Shown here piece by piece: positions 7,141 through 15,600 of a stretch of 64,000 nucleotides of DNA. Where the stretch lies: NCBI GenBank assembly GCA_016719885.1, contig JADJYF010000026.1, positions 434,001 through 498,000 of the forward strand. The letters are read 5' to 3'. The notes beneath the pieces are model-generated. The model saw nothing but the letters and a program-made list of their open reading frames with translations. It ran no database searches and was not told the DNA's origin. The DNA comes from Pseudomonadota bacterium. Lineage in GTDB: Bacteria; Pseudomonadota; Gammaproteobacteria; Ga0077536. Numbering within the stretch: position 1 is the stretch's first letter; each line of letters starts with the position of its first letter. A program made the position numbers and the translations under genes.

Positions 7141-9695
7141 GCCGTCAGCGCGAGGCCCAGCGGCGTGCCATCCGCGTCGAGAACGTTGTTCACGCCACCG
7201 CCGCCGACAGGATCGACGAGGCTGGCAACCAGGGTGCCCACCGCGCCGCTCGGCGCCGCCGAGCCGGCATTGACGGAAGCCAGCGTCGGAGTCGCGCTGC
7301 TGTCCAGTAGTGGCGCATCGTTGGCATCGGTGACAGTAATGCCGAGACTCTGCTCGCTGGACACGATGCCGTCGCTGGCCATGATCTGCAGCTGGTAGAC
7401 GTTGTCGGCATTACTGTCCTGCGGCGCTTCGAAATCCGGCGCGGCAACAAACCTCACCACCCCGGTGGCGGAATCGATGGTGAACAGCGACGCGTCCGCG
7501 CCGCCGCTGATCGAGTAAGTGAGGAGCTGCGATGGCAGCTCGGTGTGCAGCGCATTGGCATCAATTACCGCGTCGCTGCCATTCTCGGCGAAGCTCACGA
7601 CGTCAGCCGAGCTGAAGGCAATCGCCAGGCTGGCCGGGACGACAGCCACGGCGTCACGTGCAACCGCAAGCGCGATATCGAGCGTTGCACCATCGAGTTG
7701 GTAACGGGCATAGTCACCAACGGTGCCGAGGTAATTCCAGGTATCGGTGCTGGCCACCGAGCTACCAACGTCGCCGTCTATCGCAAGGTAAGCGGAATCC
7801 GATAACGCGCGAATCGCCGCGGACGACACACGCACCGTGGTGCCGCTGCCCGAGACATCGAGCCGTTCGATACCTCCGACATTGGTAAGCGTGGTCAAAT
7901 CCAGCGTGGTCAATGGCGTCGCGACACGCAAACTGTCGTTGCCGCTGCCACCACTGATCAAGGTGTCGGCGGCGTCGTATACCAGTACGTCATCGCCACC
8001 GGCTCCGAGCAAGGTGTCGGCGCCCGCCTTGCCATCGAGCATGTTGGCCGCAGCATTGCCGGTGATGATGTTGGCCATCGCATTGCCGGTGCCGCTGCCG
8101 GCGCTGCCCTCGAGTGTCAGGTTCTCGAGGTAGTTACCGAGGGTGAAGTTGATGCTCGAGCGGACCAAATCGATACCGCCGGTAGACGTTTCGGTGAGGG
8201 TGATATTCGCCGCGTCGACGAGGTAAGTGTCGTTACCCGCGCCCCCGATCAAGGCATCCACCCCGCCGCCACCGCCGTACAGGACATTGGCCGCGGCATT
8301 GCCGGTGATGATGTTGTTGCCGAGATTGCCGGCGCCGTCGATGGCCAGGGTGCCGGTGAGCGTGAGATTTTCGACGTTGGCGCCGAGGGTATAGCTAATA
8401 CTCGCCTTGACCGTGTCAGTGCCGCCGCCGGCAATCTCAACGACTATATCGCCGCTGTTGTCGACTACCATGGTGTCGTTGCCGCTGCCGCCGGTCATGG
8501 TATCGGCGCCGAGGCCGCCACTCAGGGTATCGTTGCCGCCACCACTGCTCAGCACGTTGTTCAAGGCGTTGCCGGTGATGCTGTTGTTGCCGCTGTTGCC
8601 CGTACCGCTGACGGCGGAACCGACCAGGGTGAGGTTTTCCTGGTTGATGCCGAGCGTGTAATCGACCGCTGACTTGACCAGGTCGGTACCGGCATCGGCG
8701 CTCGCCACATCGATTTCGCGTGCATCATCGATGACATAGATGTCGTTGCCATTGCCACCTGCCAGTGCATCCACACCCGCGCCACCATTCAGCGTGTCAT
8801 TGCCATCGCCGCCGGCAAGGACATTGGCAAGCGTGTTACCAGTGATGACGTTCGCAGTGCCATTGCCGATGCCAACCACGGCGAGGCCGGTCAAGGTCAG
8901 GTTTTCCTGGTTGGCGCCCAGGGTGTAATCGACGCTTGCGCGCACGGCGTCGGTGCCGGCATCGGCGCTCGTCACGACGATTTCGCGCGCGTCATCGATG
9001 ATATAGGTGTCATTGCCGTTGCCACCCACCAGTGTGTCGAGTCCGGCGCCACCGTCGAGGGTGTCGTTACCATCGCCGCCATCGAGTAGGTTGGCGCCGC
9101 TGTTGCCGGTCAGGCTATTGGCGAGGATATTACCGGTGGCACTGATATGGGCGGCGCCCTGCAAGGTCAATCGCTCGATATTGTCGGCCAACGCGTAGGA
9201 CACCGTGCTGTACACCTGGTCGGTACCCTGGCTGGCCAACTCGACGACTTCATCGAAGGCCGAGTCGACGTAGTAGGTGTCATTTCCGGCACCGCCCTGC
9301 AGGAAATCATCGCCGGCGCCGCCGTCCAGCACGTTGCCACTGCCGTTGCCGATGATGCTATTGGCAAGCGCGTTTCCGGTACCCCGCTGCGCCGTGCCCA
9401 TCAGCGTGAGATTCTCGACGTTGTCCGTCAGTGAATAGCTGACCGTGCTGCGCACCAGGTCGTCACCGGCGCCCAGTTCCTCGGTGACCACGTCACCCGT
9501 ACTGTCGACCACGTAGGTGTCATTGCCGCTGCCGCCCACCAGGGAGTCATTGCCCGAGCCGCCGTCGAGCAGGTCGTCACCGGTCAAGCCCATGAGGGTG
9601 TCGTTGCCGGCCAGACCATAGAGGGTGTCGTCAATGTTGCTGTCGATGTCGCCGCTCAGCGTGTTTGCAAAACCGTCGCCGTTAATTTGTGCCAT
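4638..9695 (-). CDS. RTX/cadherin/FG-GAP giant secreted protein (T1SS substrate)
   Basis: The 1,685-aa product starts with about 580 residues of RTX-type calcium-binding repeats (GGSGNDTYVVDS, GGAGNDTYYVDS, GGDGNDTLDGGAG) alternating with beta segments such as VENLTLMGTA. One cadherin-like domain follows at about 700-795 (DFEAP, DNVYQLQI), then a module with NGTWWFSLNNGGSWSTVGAV, then seven or eight FG-GAP-like repeats at about 985-1510 (DVNGDGRADLIVG, DFNGDGFDDVMVG). The last 175 residues form a glycine/aspartate-rich tail with no PEP-CTERM signal. There is no Sec signal peptide, as expected for type I export by the TolC/ABC/HlyD genes at 26.4-31.3 kb. The ATG at 9695 is directly preceded by an in-frame GTG (9698), so the start could be one codon longer. 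The last 835 residues or so are almost the same as the end of the neighbouring 5,337-aa protein. Confidence 0.87.
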   Translation of the reverse strand: MAQINGDGFANTLSGDIDSNIDDTLYGLAGNDTLMGLTGDDLLDGGSGNDSLVGGSGNDTYVVDSTGDVVTEELGAGDDLVRSTVSYSLTDNVENLTLMGTAQRGTGNALANSIIGNGSGNVLDGGAGDDFLQGGAGNDTYYVDSAFDEVVELASQGTDQVYSTVSYALADNIERLTLQGAAHISATGNILANSLTGNSGANLLDGGDGNDTLDGGAGLDTLVGGNGNDTYIIDDAREIVVTSADAGTDAVRASVDYTLGANQENLTLTGLAVVGIGNGTANVITGNTLANVLAGGDGNDTLNGGAGVDALAGGNGNDIYVIDDAREIDVASADAGTDLVKSAVDYTLGINQENLTLVGSAVSGTGNSGNNSITGNALNNVLSSGGGNDTLSGGLGADTMTGGSGNDTMVVDNSGDIVVEIAGGGTDTVKASISYTLGANVENLTLTGTLAIDGAGNLGNNIITGNAAANVLYGGGGGVDALIGGAGNDTYLVDAANITLTETSTGGIDLVRSSINFTLGNYLENLTLEGSAGSGTGNAMANIITGNAAANMLDGKAGADTLLGAGGDDVLVYDAADTLISGGSGNDSLRVATPLTTLDLTTLTNVGGIERLDVSGSGTTVRVSSAAIRALSDSAYLAIDGDVGSSVASTDTWNYLGTVGDYARYQLDGATLDIALAVARDAVAVVPASLAIAFSSADVVSFAENGSDAVIDANALHTELPSQLLTYSISGGADASLFTIDSATGVVRFVAAPDFEAPQDSNADNVYQLQIMASDGIVSSEQSLGITVTDANDAPLLDSSATPTLASVNAGSAAPSGAVGTLVASLVDPVGGGGVNNVLDADGTPLGLALTAANASNGTWWFSLNNGGSWSTVGAVSDTSALLLSASSARLYFHPNAGFSGTIANAITFRAWDTSSGTAGAKVTTAGAGTGTSAFSATSDTASELVAVVASVKDTIAVNTLNGTAGLKLNGVRGSLSPGFADGAGDSVAAAGDVNGDGRADLIVGANAAELLTDSQALNRGRAYVIFGDTSANLATLANGTTGFNLNLLNGTQGAALTGASEVNGGFSYMLAGGGDHNGDGLADLLSSQQNGSGASSRGYVVYGDTGTNGTGAGSFGNLNNLVASQLAGSNTSGVNDVNGDGMDDGAVFDGLDGRSLGLAIGNARDVDNDGVDDILIGNAERDTARGTDSGETFLVFGNSSSGLDGLAALGGANGTNVLSFRGQAAADNAGLEVTGIGDIDHDGFDDFLMGATKTGTDGKFYVVLGDTRANLATLSSSVNASGFNTALNGANGFRSINTPFAAVVNADAGHHVSAVGDFNGDLIDDFVVSVDGVGMALVVFGKSTGFSATLDLTTLMTTHVGGFGIAAGVNDVAGAGDVNGDGLADLIIGNAAANQAYILFGTSNVAPMIRTVDAYGVDLVDLTDNLSLSGSEVNLQSGGYLHGKGVVLNGVASTNFGTSVSGVGDFNGDGFDDVMVGAPLASATTAIGNPAGAAFVVYGADFAQAGTAAVNSTATAASQVLRGAAGVDHLSSGGFANVGISAGNGNDVIRVHGNEFGVNGGGGVDMLTPDTNNLSLNFDALVNKNLYANIEQIQLDGFGTNSVQLDLRDVLDMNGIQSELLITGDNGVDSVLSTGQGWSLSGTTVRNVFIDSTSSSANLTFNVYSHAGMHGSLLVEQDLAQTIS

Positions 9696-9833
9696 CACTC
9701 ATCTCGATTCGTCCGGGGTATTTCGCAGCCGCGCCGTGAGGCCGACCGGGGAAAGTGCCCTGCCAGCCATACAAAAGGTGCGGAGGTGTCGTGTCTCCGA
9801 GGTGGAGACGGGCGCGAAGAAATTACTGTGCCG

Positions 9834-9849
9834 CGGTGACACGTCACCG
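9834..9849. promoter_or_regulatory. Palindrome CGGTGAC-AC-GTCACCG at the predicted transcript start
   Basis: A 7-bp inverted repeat with a 2-bp spacer lies at about +7 to +22 of the predicted RTX-adhesin transcript. Its size and position suit a repressor operator or a short 5' hairpin. No candidate regulator is assigned. Confidence 0.4.
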
Positions 9850-9862
9850 TGCGTGGTTGGCA

Positions 9863-9891
9863 ATTACAGGCGAATTGAAAACTTGTGTTAA
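9863..9891 (-). promoter_or_regulatory. Sigma-70-type promoter of the RTX adhesin gene
   Basis: Read on the minus strand, TTAACA (9891-9886) and TGTAAT (9868-9863) are separated by exactly 17 bp, five of six matches in each hexamer. It points at the gene starting at 9695, with a leader of about 160 nt. This suggests the RTX gene can be expressed separately from the upstream T1SS/cadherin operon. Confidence 0.6.
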
Positions 9892-10168
9892 TTAGTGTGA
9901 CTTACGTCCCATTGCGGGCTTTCGGTTCGGGTGTAGCAGGCGTCGCGACATCCGCGCGTGCAGCGCGCGAGTGCGTGGGCAGGTAGCGGCAGTACGGCAT
10001 CGAGCGCATTCGTGCCCGATGGGATGATCGTCTGTGCAGACGACCTGCCTTTTGGATCAGGGATCGTCTCGACGCCAGGCGCCGTCCGCCGCTACTCGTG
10101 GGCGCATTGGGCTTCGGCCGTACGAGGGCACTGAAGTCCTGTAACGATTCAGCCCCCTGTCGCTGGCA

Positions 10169-12671
10169 TCAGGTGATGGTTTGCGTGAGCCCTTGTTCGA
10201 CCAGCAGGCTGCCATGCATGCCGGCATGGCTGTAGACGTTGAAAGTGAGATTGGCGCTGCTGCTGGTGCTGTCGATGAACACGTTGCGCACCGTCGTCCC
10301 CGACAGGCTCCAGCCCTGCCCCGTCGACAGCACCGAGTCGACACCGTTGTCACCCGTGATCAACAGCTCGCTCTGGATGCCGTTCATGTCCAGCACGTCG
10401 CGCAAGTCCAGCTGCACCGAGTTCGTACCAAAGCCATCCAGCTGGATCTGCTCGATATTGGCGTAGAGGTTCTTGTTCACCAGCGCATCGAAGTTCAAGG
10501 ACAGGTTGTTGGTGTCCGGCGTCAGCATGTCCACGCCGCCGCCGCCATTGACCCCGAACTCGTTGCCATGCACGCGGATGACGTCGTTGCCGTTGCCCGC
10601 GCTGATCCCGACATTCGCAAAGCCACCGCTGCTCAGGTGATCTACCCCCGCCGCGCCGCGCAACACCTGGCTCGCCGCCGTCGCCGTGCTGTTCACCGCC
10701 GCCGTCCCCGCCTGCGCGAAGTCCGCACCGTACACCACGAACGCCGCGCCCGCCGGGTTGCCAATCGCCGTCGTCGCCGACGCCAGCGGCGCGCCCACCA
10801 TCACATCGTCGAAGCCGTCGCCGTTGAAGTCCCCCACCCCCGACACCGAGGTGCCGAAGTTCGTGCTCGCCACGCCGTTCAACACCACGCCCTTGCCGTG
10901 CAGGTAACCGCCGCTCTGCAGGTTCACCCCACTGCCCGACAGCGACAGGTTGTCCGTCAGGTCTACCAGGTCGACCCCGTAGGCCTCCACCGTCCGGATC
11001 ATCGGCGCCACGTTGCTCGTACCGAACAGGATGTACGCCTGGTTGGCCGCCGCGTTGCCGATGATCAGATCGGCCAGGCCGTCGCCATTGACGTCGCCCG
11101 CCCCCGCCACATCGTTCACTCCCGCCGCGATACCGAAGCCGCCCACGTGGGTCGTCATGAGAGTGGTCAGATCCAGCGTCGCCGAAAAGCCCGTGCTCTT
11201 GCCGAACACCACCAGCGCCATGCCCACCCCGTCCACGCTCACCACGAAGTCATCGATGAGGTCGCCATTGAAGTCACCGACCGCCGAGACGTGATGGCCC
11301 GCGTCCGCGTTCACCACCGCCGCGAACGGCGTGTTGGTGCTGCGAAAACCATTGGCGCCGTTCAGCGCGGTGTTGAAGCCCGAGGCGTTGACGCTGCTCG
11401 ACAAGCTCGCGAGGTTCGCCCGCGTATCGCCCAGCACCACGTAGAACTTGCCGTCCGTGCCGGTCTTGGTCGCGCCCATCAGGAAGTCATCGAATCCATC
11501 GTGGTCGATGTCGCCGATCCCCGTCACTTCGAGGCCCGCGTTGTCGGCCGCCGCCTGGCCACGGAACGACAGCACGTTGGTGCCGTTCGCCCCGCCCAGT
11601 GCCGCCAGGCCATCCAGGCCGCTGCTGCTGTTGCCGAACACCAGGAAGGTCTCACCCGAGTCCGTGCCACGCGCGGTATCACGCTCGGCGTTGCCGATCA
11701 GAATGTCGTCGACGCCGTCGTTGTCGACATCGCGCGCGTTGCCGATGGCGAGGCCGAGGCTGCGGCCGTCGAGGCCGTCGAACACCGCGCCGTCGTCCAC
11801 GCCGTCGCCGTTGACGTCGTTGACGCCGCTGGTGTTGCTGCCGGCCAGCTGCGACGCCACCAGGTTGTTCAGGTTGCCGAAGCTCCCCGCCCCCGTGCCA
11901 TTGGTCGCGGTGTCGCCGTAGATCACGTAGCCGCGGCTGTTCGCGCCGCTGCCGTTCTGCTGACTCGACAGCAGATCGGCCAGCCCGTCACCGTTGTGAT
12001 CGCCGCCGCCCGCCAGCATGTAGGAAAAACCGCCGTTCACTTCCGACGCGCCCGTCAGCGCCGCGCCCTGCGTGCCGTTCAACAGGTTGAGATTGAAGCC
12101 GGTGGTGCCATTGGCGAGCGTCGCGAGGTTCGCTGACGTGTCGCCGAAGATCACATACGCGCGCCCGCGATTGAGCGCCTGCGAGTCGGTCAGCAGCTCG
12201 GCCGCATTCGCGCCGACGATGAGATCCGCCCGCCCGTCGCCGTTCACGTCGCCGGCGGCGGACACAGAGTTGCCGGCGCTGTCCGAGAAGCCTGGCGACA
12301 AGCTGCCGCGCACCCCGTTGAGCTTGAGACCCGCCGTGCCGTTCAAGGTGCTGATGACGATGGTGTCGACGACCGACGCGACCGGCGCCACTACCTCCGA
12401 GGCGGTATCACTGGCGGCACTGAACGCCGAGGTGCCAGTGCCGGCGCCGGCGGTCGTGACCTTGGCGCCGGCCGTACCGCTGCTGGTGTCCCAGGCGCGG
12501 AACGTGATGGCATTGGCAATGGTGCCGCTGAAGCCGGCATTCGGTTGGAAATAGACGCGCCCGGTACTGGCCGACAACAACAATGCACTGGTGTCCGACA
12601 CCGCACCGACCGTGCTCCACGAGCCGCCATTGTTGAGCGAGAACCACCACGTGCCGTTGCTCGCGTTCACC
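10169..12671 (-). repeat. Copy 2 of the 2.5-kb near-identical 3' module
   Basis: Partner of 4638-7140: same reading frame, same length, and stop codons exactly 5,531 bp apart. It encodes the FG-GAP and C-terminal export module of the cadherin adhesin. Confidence 0.9.
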
Positions 12672-15600
12672 GCTGTCAGCGCAAGACCGATGGCGGCGCT
12701 GTCCGCGTCGGTGACATTGTTGAGCCCCGCGCCGCCGCTCAGATCCACCAGGCTGGACACCGCGGTGCCCACGGCGCCGCTGGGCGTGCCGGAACCGGCA
12801 TTGATGCTGGCCAAGGCGGGGCTCGCCGAGGTATCGAGCACCGGCGGATCGTTGACGTTGGTCACCGTCACGTTGATGGTCTGGGCACTCGACAGGCTGC
12901 CGTCGCTGGCCGTCACCTGCAGAACGTAGACGTTGTCGGCATTGCTATCCGTTGGCGATTCGAAGTCGGGTGCGGCGACGAAGGTGACGACCCCCGTCGA
13001 TGCATTGATGGCAAACTTCGCTGCGTCCGCGCCGCCGCTGATCGAGTAGGTCAGGGGCAGCGTCGGCAGATCGGCGTCCGTCGCATTCACGTCGATGACC
13101 GTGCCGGTGCCGTTCTCGGCAAAGTTGGCGGTGGCCGACGACGTGATCACCGGCGCATTGTCATCGATACCGGTGACCGTTACGGTCACGGTTTGCACCT
13201 GGCTGCCGCTCACACCGCCATTGGCCGTCACGTCGAAAACGTAGATATTGTTGGCGTCTGCATCGAGCGGCACTTCGAAGTCCGGCGATGCCACGAAGGT
13301 CACGACACCGGTGCCGGCATCGATACTGAAGCGCGCTGCATCGGCGCCGCCCGAAATGGCATAGGTAACGGGCGTTTCGGCCGAGGCATCGACGTCGATG
13401 ACCGTACCGACGCCGTTCTCGGCGAAGTTCGCCGTGGCGGCGGAACTGATGGCCGTGGTCGAGGCATCCGTGACCGTCACCGTGATGGTCTGGGTGACGA
13501 GATTGCCACCGTCGCTGACCGCGACGTCCACCACGTACACGTTGTCTGCATTGCTATCGGTCGGCGCTTCGAAATCCGGCGGCGCGACGAAGGTCAGCAC
13601 GCCCGTGGCGCTGTCGATCGCGAAGCTCGCCTGGTCCACGCCGCCGCTGATGGCGTAGGTCAGGGTCTGCGCAGGCAGGTCGGCATCCGTGGCATTGACA
13701 TCGACTACCGTACCAATGCCGTTCTCAGCGAAGTTGACCGTCGCCGCCGAGGTAATCAGCGGCAGGTTGTCGTTCACCGCAGTGACGGTGACCGCAATCG
13801 CTTGGTTGGTGCTGCGTGCACCGTCGCTGGCCGTGACCTGTACATCGTAGACGTTGTTGGCGCCGCTGTCGGTCGGTGCTTCGAAGTCCGGCGACGATAC
13901 GAAGCTCAGCGCGCCGGTCGAAGCGTTGATGGAGAATCTGGCGGCGTCGACGCCACCGGAAATCGAATAGGTGAGCGTCGGCGCCGGCAGGTCCGCATCC
14001 GTCGCCTGCACGGTGAGGACCGTGCCGGTCACGTTCTCGGCGACGTTGACGGTAGCCGAGGAACTGAACACCGGGGCAAACTCGTTGACCTGTGCGACCG
14101 TCACCGCAATCGACTGCGCCGAAGTTCGCACGCCGTCACTGGCGGTAACCTGCAGGTTGTAGACGTTGTCTCCGCCAACGTCGCTCGGTGCTTCGAAATC
14201 CGGGACGCAAACGAACGTCACGACACCGGTCCTCGCGTTGATGGCGAACTTGGCGGCATCGGCCCCACCCGTAATGGAGAACGTCAGTGTCGCTGTCGGC
14301 AGATCCGCATCGGTGGCATTCACGTCGACCACGGTGCCGGTGCCGTTCTCGACAAAACCCACCGACGAAGCAGAGGTGAACACTGGGTTGAACTCGTTGA
14401 CCGCCGTCACGGTGATCGCCAGCACCTGGGTCGATGTAAACGTGCCGTCGAACGCGGTTACCGTCAAATCGTAGACGTTGTTCGCACCCGCGTCGGCCGG
14501 CGACTCGAAATTGGGCGACAGCACGAAACTCAACGCGCCGGTGCTGCTGTTGATGCTGAACTTGGCACCGTCGCCGCCCACCGCAATGCCATAGACCAGT
14601 GTCGCGCCCGGCAGATCGGCGTCGCTCGCCTGCACGGTGAGCACCGTGCCGCTGGTGTTTTCGGCGACGCTCGCCGTCGCCGCCGAGGTGAACACCGGGC
14701 TGAACTCGTTGACCGCCGTCACCGTCACCGCGATGGCCTGGTTGACCGTGCGCGTGCCGTCGGACGCCGTCACCGTCAGATCGTAGACATTGTCCGCGCC
14801 GACGTCGGTCGGCGACTCGAAGTTGGGTGAACTGACGAAGGTCACCACGCCGGTCGTGGCATTGATCGCGAACTTGGCGGCGTCGGCCCCACCCGTGATC
14901 GAGAACGTCAAGGTCTGCGCCGGCAAGTCCGCATCCGTCGCGTTGACGTCGATGACCGTACCGGTGGCGTTCTCGGCGAAGTTGGCGGTTGCCGCCGTCG
15001 TGATCACCGGGTCATTGTCGTTGACCGCCGTCACCGTGATGGCCAGCGCCTGGTTGGTCGAACGCGTGCCGTCACTCGCGGTGACCTGCACGTTGTAGAT
15101 ATTGTTCGCGCCACTGTCGGTTGGCGCTTCGAAGTTCGGTGACGACACAAACGTCAAGGCGCCCGTGGCGCTATCGATGGCGAACTTCGCCGCATCCACG
15201 CCGCCCGAGATCGAATAGGTCAGGGCACCGGCCGGCAGATCGGCGTCGGTCGCCTGCACCGTGACAACCGTGCCCGCCCCGTTCTCGGCGAAGTTGGCGC
15301 TCGCCGCCGAGGTGAACACCGGGCTGAACTCGTTGACCGCCGTCACCGTCACCGCGATCGCCTGGTTCACCGTGCGCGTGCCGTCGCTCGCCGTCACCGT
15401 CAGATCGTAGACATTGTCCGCGCCGACGTCGGTCGGCGCTTCGAAGTTCGGTGAGCTGACGAAGGTCACCACACCGGTCGTGGCGTTGATCGCGAACTTG
15501 GCCGCGTCGGCGCCGCCCGTGATCGAGAACGTCAGCGTCTGCGCCGGAAGATCGGCATCCGTCGCATTGACGTCGATGACCGTACCGGTCGCGTTCTCGG

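Larger units (their letters stand above)
9696..10168. other. Intergenic region between the two giant adhesin genes
   Basis: No gene is seen in these 473 bp. The half near the RTX gene holds a sigma-70-type promoter and a palindrome (described separately). A hairpin CGTCTG-TG-CAGACG lies at 10029-10042 without a T-run on either strand, so it is at most a weak or factor-dependent terminator for the cadherin gene. Confidence 0.5.

Noticed and set aside
10029..10042. Intrinsic terminator after the cadherin adhesin
   Set aside because: The stem is short with a two-base loop and no T-run on either strand.
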